A stretch of 64,000 nt of DNA from Caprella mutica (GCA_947561585.1 CANNZV010002560.1:29219-93218); one strand, 5' to 3'; positions 44,611 through 54,766 are shown, counted from the stretch's first letter. Notes: generated from the letters alone by a model not told the origin. Translations and numbers: made by a program.

Positions 44611-44871
44611 TTGCCTAACATTAAATCTGCCAGAAAACGCGTTCGCCAAGCTGCAAAGCGTCGTATGAGCAACAAGAACCTGCGCACTCGTTTGCGTACC
44701 CATATTAAGGGTGTTCTGAATGCAATTGAAGCTGGCGATCGTGATGCTGCTACAACGGCCTACCAGGCTGCTGTGCCAGTAATTGATTCCATTGCCGATA
44801 AAGGCATTATTCACAAGAATAAAGCTGCCCGGCATAAGAGCCGTTTGAACGCGCATATTCGCGCGCTCTAA
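44611..44871 (+). CDS. rpsT: 30S ribosomal protein S20
   Basis: An 86-residue S20 protein. The start is set at TTG 44611, preceded by GCGGAGAAG, because the product then begins MPNIKSARKRVRQ as in homologues. E. coli rpsT also uses UUG, where the weak start is part of autoregulation, so this codon is probably functional. Conserved C-terminal KGIIHKNKAARHKSRL is present. A strong terminator follows. Confidence 0.96.
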   Translation: MPNIKSARKRVRQAAKRRMSNKNLRTRLRTHIKGVLNAIEAGDRDAATTAYQAAVPVIDSIADKGIIHKNKAARHKSRLNAHIRAL

Positions 44872-44907
44872 TAGTTCTATTATTCTTCGGAATAAGTAAC
44901 GTTTTTC

Positions 44908-44936
44908 AGGCCGGTTTGTTTTCAAACCGGCCTTTT
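44908..44936 (+). terminator. Rho-independent terminator after rpsT
   Basis: AGGCCGGTTTG and CAAACCGGCCT form a perfect 11-bp stem with a TTTT loop and a short T tail. Confidence 0.93.
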
Positions 44937-44952
44937 CGTGTATGGATAACAA

Positions 44953-45540
44953 ATGTTGAAAATAGGCCTGACTGGCGGTATCGGTAGTGGGAAAAGTAGT
45001 GCTACAGCCTATTTCCGTACTTTAGGTGTTCCCATTGTTGATGCAGACGTGGTGGCCAGAGAGGTTGTAGCGCCGGGGCAGCCGGCGTTGATTGAAATTG
45101 CCAGGGTTTTTGGTGTTGAGTCCATCGAAGAAAGTGGTGCTTTGAATCGGAAGTGGATGCGGGAAAGGGTGTTTGACGATCCGTCGGCGCGTGACCAGCT
45201 TGAGGCAATTACTCACCCCGGAATAAAGGCTGGCCTGCTGATAGAGATGGGAATGCATCAGGACTCAGACTATATAATAGTTGATATTCCTCTGTTGGTT
45301 GAGAAGGGCTACCAGGATCTTTTTGATGCGATTATTGTTGTTGATTGCACTGCTGAACAGCAATTGGAGCGGGTAAGCAAAAGAGATGGTAGTGACGAGG
45401 CGCTGATTAAGGGTATAATGCAGGCGCAGGCGTCAAGGGCTCGACGTTTGGAAAGTGCGACTTACGTCCTGGATAACGGTTCTACACTGAGTTATTTGTA
45501 TGAGCAGATTGATCGCTTGCATAGCGTTCTTGTTCCATAG
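44953..45540 (+). CDS. coaE: Dephospho-CoA kinase
   Basis: A 195-residue kinase catalysing the last step of coenzyme A synthesis. P-loop GLTGGIGSGKSSA at residues 5-17, DADVVAREV, and the lid-like VDCTAEQQLERVSKRDG are family motifs. A repeat element (copy C) lies in the gap to zapD; pilD and yacG, common neighbours elsewhere, are absent here. Confidence 0.95.
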   Translation: MLKIGLTGGIGSGKSSATAYFRTLGVPIVDADVVAREVVAPGQPALIEIARVFGVESIEESGALNRKWMRERVFDDPSARDQLEAITHPGIKAGLLIEMGMHQDSDYIIVDIPLLVEKGYQDLFDAIIVVDCTAEQQLERVSKRDGSDEALIKGIMQAQASRARRLESATYVLDNGSTLSYLYEQIDRLHSVLVP

Positions 45541-45565
45541 CTCCGTTGTCCAATGATTAGTGTAC

Positions 45566-45658
45566 TAAGTAGCATGGCAGAGGTTTTTAGCAGGTAAAGC
45601 TCGCTATAGGTTAAGTGCTGAGCGTAAAAATGCCTGATAACTTTTGTATGCGGGCTTA
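45566..45658 (+). repeat. Dispersed inverted-terminus element, copy C (93 bp)
   Basis: Starts TAAGTAGCATGGCAGAGG and ends CTTTTGTATGCGGGCTTA; shares GCGTAAAAAT and CTGATAACTTTTG with copies A and B. Same length as copy B. It begins 26 bases after the coaE stop. Confidence 0.75.
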
Positions 45659-45698
45659 CATTAAATAATCCGAGTTAAAAATTGCAGAGTTTTTGTCC

Positions 45699-46448
45699 AT
45701 GATAGTTTACGAGCAACCGCTCAATGAGAAAATGCGTCTTTTCTTGCGGTTGGAGTTATTGGTAAAGCGATTTCGCCATCATCTTGAGAAAGATAGGCGT
45801 TCTGATACCTTATCGGCACTTACAACCCTTCTTGAGTTGTATAACCTTTCCGCACGCATTGATCTGAAGAGTGATGTGATCAAAGAAATGGATCGCATGA
45901 GCCAGTCTGTTCGCCGTGTTATTAGTAGTACAGGGGCACAGGATGAAACTCTGGAGCAGTTGACCGGGCATAGTAATGTTCTCTATCAGCAGCGAGGGCC
46001 TCTCGGGCAGCACTTACGTACCCATGTTTTTTTTAGCACATTACGGCAGCGTACATCCTTACCGGGTGGAGTAAATGGTTTTGATATTCCTTTACTGAAT
46101 TTCTGGTTGGAACGTGGAGCAACGGCTTGTGCGGAAGATCTAACTGAGTGGGGCGGGCCTTATATGAAAACGGCAGATGCTGCGACATTTTTACTGGGTC
46201 TGATCCGAACCTATTGTGAAGGTAAAGACCATGAGGCTAAGGCTGGTTTTTTCCAGATGTCGATGGGGCCGGGGCAGAATTATCAAATGTTGCAGATTCA
46301 ATTGCCTGATGGTTCGCCTTTATATCCGGAAATCAGTGCAGGTAAACAAAGGTTCTCGCTACGATTTGTCGAAGTTGATATGTTTTCTGAGCGTGGAAAA
46401 CAAGTGCGTAATGATGTGCCCTTTAAGCTGAAAATGTGCTCTTTCTAA
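45699..46448 (+). CDS. zapD: Cell division protein ZapD
   Basis: A 249-residue FtsZ-binding protein that cross-links FtsZ filaments. The ATG at 45699 is chosen (the product then begins MIVYEQPLNEKMRLFLRLE, the family N-terminus) over a TTG two codons upstream. An alpha-helical first half and beta-rich second half fit the family; length is normal. coaE-zapD adjacency is conserved in gammaproteobacteria. Confidence 0.94.
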   Translation: MIVYEQPLNEKMRLFLRLELLVKRFRHHLEKDRRSDTLSALTTLLELYNLSARIDLKSDVIKEMDRMSQSVRRVISSTGAQDETLEQLTGHSNVLYQQRGPLGQHLRTHVFFSTLRQRTSLPGGVNGFDIPLLNFWLERGATACAEDLTEWGGPYMKTADAATFLLGLIRTYCEGKDHEAKAGFFQMSMGPGQNYQMLQIQLPDGSPLYPEISAGKQRFSLRFVEVDMFSERGKQVRNDVPFKLKMCSF

Positions 46449-46460
46449 GGAAAATAACTA

Positions 46461-46769
46461 ATGATCGATGAACAAACCCGAATTGAGATGGAAGCCGCTG
46501 CCTGGCGTAAGATGGTTGAGCATTTCCAGAAACGAACTGATGTGCAAAATATTGATCTGATGAATCTTGCCGGGTTCTGTCGAAACTGTATGTCCAAATG
46601 GTATAAGGGTGCTGCTATTGAGCGTGGGCAGGATATGGATTACGACCAGGCCAGAGAAGCCGTCTATGGCATGCCCTATGCCGAGTTTAAAGAGACACAT
46701 CAACTTAAAGCTACTGCTGAACAGATGGATAAATATAACGCCATTACTCCGGGGCAAATGACCGAATAG
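46461..46769 (+). CDS. DUF1244 family protein
   Basis: A 102-residue conserved protein of unknown function. Family features are WRKMVEHFQKRTDVQNIDLMN, FCRNCMSKWY with two Cys, and YDQAREAVYGMPYAEFKE. It lies 12 bases after zapD, so it is probably in the same transcript. GGAAAATAA precedes the ATG. Confidence 0.9.
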   Translation: MIDEQTRIEMEAAAWRKMVEHFQKRTDVQNIDLMNLAGFCRNCMSKWYKGAAIERGQDMDYDQAREAVYGMPYAEFKETHQLKATAEQMDKYNAITPGQMTE

Positions 46770-46812
46770 GTTTTTGTGAATATTCAAAGAGCCTGATAAA
46801 GCTGAGGAATGT

Positions 46813-47049
46813 ATGGCCAGGAAAAAAGTACCGGATCAACCTGATTTTGAGTCTGCGTTGGAAGAACTGGAAACGTTAGTGCAGCGTATGGAGAGTGGTG
46901 AGCTGTCTCTTGAAAATTCCTTGAAAGAATTTGAACGGGGCGTACAGCTAACCCGTATTTGCCAGGAAGCTCTGAAACTTGCGGAACAGCGGGTTAAAGT
47001 CCTCAATGATGCCGGAAATGAGGCTGATTTTCCTGTGGATGACGATTAA
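46813..47049 (+). CDS. xseB: Exodeoxyribonuclease VII small subunit
   Basis: A 78-residue helical protein; [35 protein letters not shown] is the family signature region (residues 10-45). It joins XseA in a complex degrading single-stranded DNA. Its stop overlaps the ispA start, the conserved xseB-ispA-dxs order. Confidence 0.95.
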   Translation: MARKKVPDQPDFESALEELETLVQRMESGELSLENSLKEFERGVQLTRICQEALKLAEQRVKVLNDAGNEADFPVDDD

Positions 47050-47936
47050 TGATAAAAGTGGGTGATTCCTTATCCCATTATCAGGCCAGAATCGAGGGTA
47101 TATTAGATCGTCTGCTGCCTGATTCAGATGTGCTGCCTGCACGTTTGCATGAGGCTATGCGCTATGCTGTATTGGATGGCGGTAAGCGAGCGAGACCCTT
47201 ATTAGTTTACGCTACTGGTGAAGCGTTAGGGGTTCCTGTCTCGGTATTAGATATACCTGCGGCGGCTGTTGAATTTATTCATGCTTATTCATTAGTGCAT
47301 GATGATTTGCCCGCTATGGATGATGACGATTTGCGGCGTGGCAAGCCTTCTTGTCATCGACAGTATGATGAGGCCACTGCCATTCTGGTTGGTGATGCAC
47401 TGCAGGCATTAGCTTTCCGGCTTTTAGCTTCTGCGCCAGAGTTGGATGTTTCTCCTGCTCAGCGTTTACGGATGATTCAGTTGCTGGGTGAAGCTTCCGG
47501 TTCCCGTGGCATGGTGGGTGGACAGGCTATAGATTTGGCTGCCGAAGGGCAAACTCTCACTGAAGCCGAATTAGAGGTCATGCACCTCCACAAGACCGGG
47601 GCTTTAATTCGTTGTAGTGTCTTATTGGCGGCATACAGTGCTAATAATATTGATGATAAGCAACTGGCGCAGTTGGATCAATTTGCCCAATGTATAGGCC
47701 TGGCTTTTCAGGTTCAGGATGATATTCTCGATGTGACGAGTGACACAGAGACCATGGGGAAAATGCGTGGATCTGATGAGATGTCGGGTAAAGCGACGTA
47801 CCCGTCGATTATGGGTATTGAAGCTGCCGGTGAAAAACTTCAGTATTTACACGATAAAGCGGTAGGCTCCTTGAGAGGCCTTAATGCAGGTTTATTGCTC
47901 GAAATTGCCGAGTTTACTGTTAAGCGCTTACATTAA
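47049..47936 (+). CDS. ispA: Farnesyl diphosphate synthase (geranyltranstransferase)
   Basis: A 295-residue trans-prenyltransferase making FPP from IPP and DMAPP/GPP. First Asp-rich motif LVHDDLPAMDDDDLRRG near residue 82 and second FQVQDDILDVTSD near residue 222. It overlaps xseB by one base; its stop codon TAA forms the first bases of repeat copy E, and dxs follows 89 bases on. Confidence 0.96.
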   Translation: MIKVGDSLSHYQARIEGILDRLLPDSDVLPARLHEAMRYAVLDGGKRARPLLVYATGEALGVPVSVLDIPAAAVEFIHAYSLVHDDLPAMDDDDLRRGKPSCHRQYDEATAILVGDALQALAFRLLASAPELDVSPAQRLRMIQLLGEASGSRGMVGGQAIDLAAEGQTLTEAELEVMHLHKTGALIRCSVLLAAYSANNIDDKQLAQLDQFAQCIGLAFQVQDDILDVTSDTETMGKMRGSDEMSGKATYPSIMGIEAAGEKLQYLHDKAVGSLRGLNAGLLLEIAEFTVKRLH

Positions 47937-48010
47937 GCAGCATGATAGCTGTTTTAGCATGCAAAGGATTTTAACTTCAAAATCTTTGATAGCCCTTGTA
48001 TGCGTATTTA
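47934..48010 (+). repeat. Dispersed inverted-terminus element, diverged copy E (77 bp)
   Basis: Starts TAAGCAGCATGATAGC at the ispA stop codon and ends CCTTGTATGCGTATTTA, matching the ends of copies A-D; the interior GATTTTAACTTCAAAATCTTTGAT also contains a short inverted repeat (GATTTT/AAAATC). Confidence 0.45.
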
Positions 48011-48025
48011 AAGAAGGAGGGTCAC

Positions 48026-49899
48026 ATGCTTGACACTATTCATTCACCTGCAGATTTGCGTGAGCTTAATATTGATGCTCTGCCTGCATTATGTGATGAA
48101 GTTCGGGAATTCTTGTTAAGCAGTGTATCAACCGGTGGCGGGCATTTTGCTTCTAATCTCGGTACAGTTGAGCTGACTGTCGCGCTTCATTATGTATTTA
48201 ATACGCCAAAAGATAAGCTGGTTTGGGATGTGGGGCATCAAGCCTACACACACAAGGTGCTAACTGGGCGTCGTGAGGAACTGTCTACCATTCGGCAGCA
48301 GGGTGGTTTGTCACCGTTCCCTAAGCGTGCTGAAAGTGAATTTGATACTTTTGGTGTCGGGCATTCGAGTACCTCAATTAGCGCTGCTCTGGGTATGGCT
48401 TTGGCCGCACGCCATCGTAAAGAAGACTACCAGGCCATTGCTGTTATCGGTGATGGGGCTATGACTGCAGGCATGGCTTATGAAGCGTTAAATCATGCAG
48501 GTGACCTTGATGCAAACCTATTGGTAGTGTTGAATGACAATGAAATGTCGATCTCTCCCAATGTGGGCGCCTTCATAAATATCTGACGCGCCTGCTTTCT
48601 GGTCGCATGTATTCCAGTATGCGTGAAGGCGGCAAAAAGGTGCTCTCGAACAGTAAATCGTTGTCGAAATTTGCGAAATTAACCGAAGAGCATATGAAGG
48701 GCATGGTGTTGCCTGGTACTTTGTTTGAGGAGATGGGCTTTAAGTACTACGGGCCTATTGATGGACACGATGTTGAGGAAGTGGTGAGTGTACTTAATAA
48801 CCTGGCTCAGATCGAAGGGCCACGTATGCTGCACGTCATCACTCAGAAAGGTAAAGGTTATGAGCGGGCTGAAGATGACCCGTGTACTTATCATGGTGTG
48901 TCGCCGTTTAACTTGTTGACCGGTTTGGTTTCTGGTGGCAAAAAATCAACGCCTACTTATACCCAGATCTTTAGTGAGTGGTTGTGTGATATGGCCGCCG
49001 CAGACGATCGTCTGATGGGAATTACGCCAGCGATGCGTGAGGGTTCAGGTCTGGTGGCTTTCTCAAAAGCTTATCCCGAACGGTATTTTGATGTAGGTAT
49101 TGCTGAGCAACATGCGGTAACTGTTGCAGCGGGGATGGCTTGTGAAGGGTTAAAGCCTGTAGTGGCAATTTACTCGACGTTTCTTCAGCGAGCTTACGAT
49201 CAGTTAATTCATGACGTGGCTATCCAGAATTTACCCGTCGTATTTGCGATTGACCGTGCGGGATTGGTAGGGGCTGATGGGCCTACACATTCAGGAAACT
49301 ATGATCTTTCATATTTACGCTGTATTCCAAATATGGTCGTGATGGCTCCTGCGCATGAAGATGAGTGTCGACAGATGTTATATACGGCATTTCAACTGGA
49401 TTGCCCGACTGCTGTACGTTACCCGAGAGGTAAGGGCGTAGGTGTCTTGCCGACTAAGGCGATGGTGGCAATAGAGCTGGGATGCGGTGAGGTATTACGT
49501 GAAGGGCGTTCTGGTATTAGCATTTTACTATTTGGTTCTTTGCTCGGTCCGGCACGCGAAGCGGCGGAGGTTCTGGATGCGAGTCTGGTGAATATGCGGT
49601 TTGTAAAACCTCTGGATCAGTCCTTATTGCAACGTATGGCTACTGAGAGTGAGTTGCTGGTTACGCTCGAAGATAATGCCGTGCAGGGTGGGGCGGGCAG
49701 TGCGGTTAATGAATACTTGCTCTCACAGAAACTGGATGTTCCGGTGATGAATATTGGAATTCCTGATGATTATGTCGATCATGGTGAGCGCGAACAGCAA
49801 TTGATTGCCTGTGGTTTGGATGCAGAAACGCTGGTAGGGAAGATTAAGGCTCGATATGCGCATGAAAAGCCAATTTTTGCTGTTTCAGCGATGAATTAA
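48026..49899 (+). CDS. dxs: 1-deoxy-D-xylulose-5-phosphate synthase, broken by an apparent one-base deletion
   Basis: Encodes DXS, the thiamine-diphosphate enzyme joining pyruvate and glyceraldehyde-3-phosphate at the start of the MEP isoprenoid pathway. The ATG at 48026 follows AAGGAGG. Two frames are needed: 48026-48586, ending GAFINI and stop, and the next frame through 49899. In homologues the junction reads approximately N-x-Y-L-x-R-L-L-S-G-R; restoring one base near 48575 would join the frames into ~624 residues. Motifs intact on both sides: [20 protein letters not shown] (ThDP site) and [15 protein letters not shown]. The gene is essential in this pathway, so sequencing error is the likely cause. 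Confidence 0.9.
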
Positions 49900-50019
49900 G
49901 TTTGTTACCCTTGTTTCTTAATATGTATCAGGGCTTAATGTTTTTTGTATTTCCCTGATTGTAATGCTTTACTTCAGTAACAATGATATAAAAAAGATTT
50001 TTGATTACTAAGCTCGGGG

Positions 50020-50037
50020 TACATCATGTGTGATGTA
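50020..50037. promoter_or_regulatory. Perfect inverted repeat upstream of the DoxX-like gene
   Basis: TACATCA, TGTG, TGATGTA: a 7-bp perfect inverted repeat 35 bases before the ATG at 50073. Candidate operator. Confidence 0.35.
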
Positions 50038-50072
50038 TCTTGCCACAGAATTATGGATGTTCAGGAGTCCTC

Positions 50073-50710
50073 ATGAAGTTTCTTGTTGGTTTTTTTAGCC
50101 TGCGGTGGTTGCGTGTTTTTGATTTTATACCGCCTTTAGCTATCCGGTTGTTATTAGCGCCGGTTTTGTGGGTTTCTGCTGTAGGCCGTCTTGGTCTGTT
50201 TACTACCCGGATTATATTTGGTACAACCCCTTGACCTGGGTCAATACTGAAACTATACAAGCAAGTGCTGCTCAGTTGGATAACTCGATAATTTCAGGGG
50301 TAGGTGCAGATGTCCTAACCTGGGTATTAGGTACGACGGAAGCAGTGGGCGCGGTATTGCTTGTGCTGGGCTTTGCTGTTCGATGGATTGTGCCTTTCTT
50401 AATTGGCATTCTGGTTTACCTGGCTTTTATGGCATTTGGTGCGACTGGCTTTGCCACAGAAGGATCTAAATTTCTTATGGAGCACGGTTACACGACGATG
50501 GAGCATAGCCAGTTTGAGGTCTATGTTACGTACCTGATTCTTTTACTGACCTTGTTTTTTATGGGAGCAGGGCGCTGGTTTAGCCTTGATTGGTTTGTCT
50601 ATCGTCGGTTCACTCGTGGCCTTAGCCAACGTGATGCAGCTCAATATGAAGACGTTGATCCTTTTGAGATAGATGCTACTGATGAGCCTGGCTTGTCGCG
50701 ACGTCGATAA
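50073..50710 (+). CDS. DoxX-like membrane protein with an apparent one-base deletion
   Basis: The ATG at 50073 follows CAGGAG. The first frame gives ~50 residues (MKFLVGFFSLRWLRVFDFIP) and the reading continues in another frame from about 50195 to 50710; one added T in the TTT at ~50200 would join them into ~212 residues. The joined protein has four hydrophobic helices and resembles the DoxX/DoxD family of quinone-linked or unknown-function membrane proteins, with WYNPLTWVN between helices 1 and 2. The C-terminal 40 residues are hydrophilic and basic/acidic. Function is unknown. The break is probably a sequencing error. Confidence 0.68.
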
Positions 50711-50853
50711 TCCGCTGACTTACTGAAAAGGCCACTTTATACTACGGTCTTTTCCACTTATCTCTTAAAGCTTGGCGTTTAAGAGTCATTTGTTGCATGT
50801 CAGCTCATAGTCGTTAATTATTACTTTAATTAAATAGCTAATGAGATGAGCTG

Positions 50854-52584
50854 ATGTCTCCAATTCATACAAATAATTCTCACCGCCAAAATTCAGATAA
50901 TAATATTCTTCGGCAATTGACCGATGTTGCAGGTGCAGGAAAGACTTTTTCACAGCAATCTTTTAGTGCTCAGCCAGCGGGAATAAATGATTTATTCACC
51001 GTACTTATGCTGCAGTTAATTATCCAGCTGGTTCAACAGCTAATGTCCCAACTTCAGGGGCAGGGTGCACAGCCACAACCACAGCCTGAACCAGTTAAGG
51101 AATACCGTACAATTGATGGTACGGGTAACAATAAGCAGAATACTGAGCTTGGCTCGACTGATGAAAATTATCAGCGTGCTCTGGATAGTGATCCTACGCG
51201 TGGGTTGGGTGGAACTACTGAAGCAAATCTGCCGAATGTACGTGATATTAGTAATGCAGTGTCGAATCAGACTGAATCAACCGAAAATCGTAAAGGCCTG
51301 AGTGATATGTTCTGGCTATGGGGCCAGTTTTTGGATCATGATATTACTTTGTCTGCCGAGTCTCATGAGGAAAAGGCTAACATAGCGATTCCAAAAGGAG
51401 ATCGCCATTTTGATCCATTTGGCACGGGAACGGCTGAAATGGGTTTTACCGTAGTGAAACGGCTGTGGGTGCTGATGGTCAGAATCATCAGATCAATGGC
51501 ATATCCTCGTTTATTGATGGTTCTAACGTCTATGGTTCAAATCAGGAAATAGCTGATTCCTTACGTGCTAATGAGGGCGGGAAACTTACGGTTAATGAAG
51601 CGGGTATGATGCCCAAAGATGAAGAAGGGCATTACATGGCCGGTGATGTGCGTGCCAATGAAAATGCAGGTCTTACGTCCATGCACACACTTTGGGTTAG
51701 AGAGCATAACCGTGTAGCAAGCGAGTTAGCACAAGCTAATCCGGATTGGGGTGATGAAACGCTTTACCAGGAAGCGCGTAAAACGGTTATTGCTGAGATG
51801 CAGGCAGTCACCTATAACGAATTTTTGCCTTTGTTGCTGGGTGATGATGCCCTTAGCGATTATAAAGGGTATGACCCACAAGCTAACCCTGGGATAACCA
51901 GCAGTTTTGCTTCTGCCGCGTACCGCTTTGGTCATTCTATGATTTCCCCCCACTTTGTTGCGTCTTGATGAAAATGGTCAGGAAATTGCAGAAGGTAACC
52001 TTGAGTTGCGCGATGCATTTTTCCAACCTCACCGGGTGAGTGAAGCAGGTATTGATCCGATATTCAGAGGTTTCTCATCTCAAACTGCACAAGCTGTAGA
52101 CACTAAAGTCATTGATGATTTGCGTAACTTCTTGTTTGGTCCTCCGGGTGCAGGTGGTATGGATCTTGTCTCTTTGAACATTCAGCGTGGACGCGACCAT
52201 GAGTTGCCGGGTTATAACGATGCCCGTGAGCAGCTTGGCCTGACGCGTATCGAGAGTTTTGATGATCCGATCTGGAAAGAAGGTGTTGGTGATAAGTTGG
52301 CACAAATCTATGATTCACCCGATGATGTAGATCTATGGGTGGCTGGTTTAGCTGAAAAGCATGTTGGGGATTCAATGGTCGGTGAGACTAATACCACTAT
52401 CATGGTTGCACAATTTGAAGCGCTGCGTGACGGAGACCGGTTCTGGTATGAGAACGAGTACTCTGGAGAGGAGCTACAGCAACTAAATAGCCTGTCATTG
52501 TCTGATATTATCAAGCGAAATACTGATGTAGAGAATATTCAGAGTGATGTCATGGTCGCTTCAAATGTTCATTTGAATTCATAG
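50854..52584 (+). CDS. Animal-type haem peroxidase 1 (two apparent homopolymer indels)
   Basis: A peroxidase-cyclooxygenase superfamily member, bacterial peroxinectin-like. Three reading frames are used: 50854 to ~51450, ~51450 to ~51955, ~51955 to 52584. Comparison with the intact paralogue downstream places a missing C at ACC ~51450 and an extra C in the six-C run at ~51950; together they keep ~576 residues. Haem-site motifs: distal His in WGQFLDHDITL, catalytic Arg/Glu region LTSMHTLWVREHN, proximal His in AAYRFGHSM, and LNIQRGRDHELPGYNDAR. The N-terminus is Gln/Leu-rich without a clear signal peptide. The enzyme class oxidises halides or phenols with peroxide; the substrate is unknown. 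Confidence 0.85.
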
Positions 52585-52766
52585 GTCGAAACGACGAACG
52601 ATTTGCCCATCCAGATTGGGTTTTCTGATTAGTTTAAGTTTCGGCCTTATTAGACGGCACTTCCTTTTATCAAGCAAACTAGTTCGTCTGGGCTGATGGT
52701 GATTGTTCATTCTCTTTCCCGTAAGGATATTATCAAGATTAATATTAATTCAGGGAGGATCGAACA

Positions 52767-54608
52767 ATGGACAATCAAGTCGACAATAGTTTTCGTTCTT
52801 TTATGTCAAGACGAAACCCTGCCAACGTAGGTAGTATAAAACTTTCAAATAGTAGTTTTCTTCAAAAACACTATCATAACGCCTGGAGTGGTCCGGGGCT
52901 TAATCCGGATATTTTGATTTTGTTGCTAAAGATTGTACAGCTGTTGCTGTCGCAGCTGCTGAGCCAGGAAAGTAAGCCCGAATACCGTTCTGTGGATGGC
53001 TCGGGGAATAACCAGAAAAATACTGATTGGGGCGCGGCGAACCAGTTTGTTAGTAAAAAACTGACGGCTGATGTTAGTCGTGAGCCGGGTGGTGCAACTG
53101 AAGTAAATCTACCCAGTGCCCGTGAAGTGAGTAATGCACTTTCTGCACAGCAGGGTAATACTGTAAATCGTAAAGGTTTAAGTGATATGTTCTGGCTGTG
53201 GGGGCAATTTCTTGATCACGATATTACGCTCGTCGAGAGTGGGCATGATAGCGAGAAAGCTAATATTGCGGTGCCAAAAGGAGATCCGCAGTTTGACCCT
53301 CGCGGCACAGGAACGGCTGAGCTCAGTTTTACCCGTAGTGAGTCATTCACTGATGCATTGGGGCAATCGCAGCATAAAAATCAAATTACTGCTTTTATTG
53401 ATGGCTCCAATGTTTATGGCTCAGATCAGCAGACGGCCAATGCATTGCGCAGTTTTGAAGGCGGCAAGATGAAAGTTGATGCCGCTAATCTGCTTCCTGC
53501 AAATGAGAAAGGGAGTTTTGAAGCGGGTGATGTAAGAGCTAATGAGAATGCAGGGTTAACTTCAATGCATACTCTTTGGGTACGTGAGCATAACCAGATT
53601 GCAGATAAGCTTGGAACACAACATCCTGAATGGAGTGATGAAAAGATCTATCAGGAAGCCCGTCAACAGGTGGTTGCTGAATTACAGGCTATTACTTATA
53701 ACGAGTTTCTACCTAATTTGTTGGGTCAGAACGCTTTGCCACCTTATGGTGGTTACGATGAGAATCAGAATCCTCAAATGGCTGCTGCTTTCTCTTCTGC
53801 TGCTTACCGTTTTGGTCACACAATGCTATCACCTATTTTATTAAGGTTAGATGAGAGTGGACGCGAGATTCCGGAAGGAAATCTTTCATTACGGGATGCA
53901 TTTTTCCAGCCACAGCGTGTAGCAGAAGCTGGAATTGACCCTATATTGCGTGGTTTTGCATCTCAAACGGCGCAGGCTGTTGATCCCATGATAGTTGACG
54001 ACGTCAGGAACTTCCTGTTTGGCCCACCCGGGGCCGGTGGTTTGGATTTGGCAGCACTGAATATTCAGCGTGGGCGTGATCATGCCTTACCGGGCTACAA
54101 CGACGCACGTGAACAGTTAGGCCTGCCTAGAATCACGAGCTTCAATGATCCGATTTGGAAAGACGGTGTAGGTGCTAAGCTGGCTCTGGTGTACGACAGT
54201 CCGGATGATGTCGATTTATGGGTAGCAGGTTTGTCTGAGAATCATGTAGGTGATTCATTATTGGGGCAGACCTCAACAGCTATTCTGACTCAACAGTTTG
54301 AAGCTTTGAGAAGTGGAGATCGCTTCTGGTATGAAAACAAGTATTCGGGGCAGGATCTTCGAGAGCTCAATGAGCTGAGATTGTCCGATATTATCAAGCG
54401 TAATAGTGATGTAATGAATATACAAGGCAATGTGATGGTTGCATCCAATGCTCATCTGAATATTCCACCGGTGCGGATGATGTCGGATCAGGCCGGATTT
54501 GCTGCGGGAGCAGCGCAAGCGCAGGCTTCGCAGAGTCCACCTGAACAAAATATTCAAAACAATAATGCAATTCGTGAGTTGCAAGAAGCTGCCCAACAGG
54601 TCAGTTAG
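52767..54608 (+). CDS. Animal-type haem peroxidase 2
   Basis: An intact 613-residue paralogue of the preceding gene, highly similar along the whole catalytic domain. Distal His in WGQFLDHDITLVE near residue 150, LTSMHTLWVREHNQIA near 263-278, proximal His in SAAYRFGHTML near 345, and LNIQRGRDHALPGYNDAREQLG. The C-terminal ~60 residues are Ala/Gln/Met-rich and probably disordered. No cleavable signal is visible; the N-terminal 70 residues include an amphipathic LLLKIVQLLLSQLLSQ segment, also present in copy 1. CAGGGAGG precedes the ATG. Tandem duplication is evident. Confidence 0.92.
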   Translation: MDNQVDNSFRSFMSRRNPANVGSIKLSNSSFLQKHYHNAWSGPGLNPDILILLLKIVQLLLSQLLSQESKPEYRSVDGSGNNQKNTDWGAANQFVSKKLTADVSREPGGATEVNLPSAREVSNALSAQQGNTVNRKGLSDMFWLWGQFLDHDITLVESGHDSEKANIAVPKGDPQFDPRGTGTAELSFTRSESFTDALGQSQHKNQITAFIDGSNVYGSDQQTANALRSFEGGKMKVDAANLLPANEKGSFEAGDVRANENAGLTSMHTLWVREHNQIADKLGTQHPEWSDEKIYQEARQQVVAELQAITYNEFLPNLLGQNALPPYGGYDENQNPQMAAAFSSAAYRFGHTMLSPILLRLDESGREIPEGNLSLRDAFFQPQRVAEAGIDPILRGFASQTAQAVDPMIVDDVRNFLFGPPGAGGLDLAALNIQRGRDHALPGYNDAREQLGLPRITSFNDPIWKDGVGAKLALVYDSPDDVDLWVAGLSENHVGDSLLGQTSTAILTQQFEALRSGDRFWYENKYSGQDLRELNELRLSDIIKRNSDVMNIQGNVMVASNAHLNIPPVRMMSDQAGFAAGAAQAQASQSPPEQNIQNNNAIRELQEAAQQVS

Positions 54609-54646
54609 GTTAAGCCACATCATTGTTTACTGGTAAGTTTGATATG

Positions 54647-54673
54647 AAAAGGGTCGTTTTGCGGCCCTTTTTC
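54647..54673 (+). terminator. Rho-independent terminator after peroxidase 2
   Basis: AAAAGGGTCG pairs with CGGCCCTTTT (one G-T wobble) around a short T-rich loop and ends in a T-run. Confidence 0.88.
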
Positions 54674-54766
54674 TATTTGGTTTAAGGAATAAAGGGGCAT
54701 GGAGTCAGCCAGTAATTCAGGTATGATAGAGCTGCAAATGGCTTTCAGGTTTGGAAAGGAGAGATT

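Noticed and set aside
48570..48610. Programmed frameshift or true pseudogene in dxs
   Set aside because: No slippery sequence with stimulatory structure is evident, the defect is one missing base, and several neighbouring genes show the same error type.
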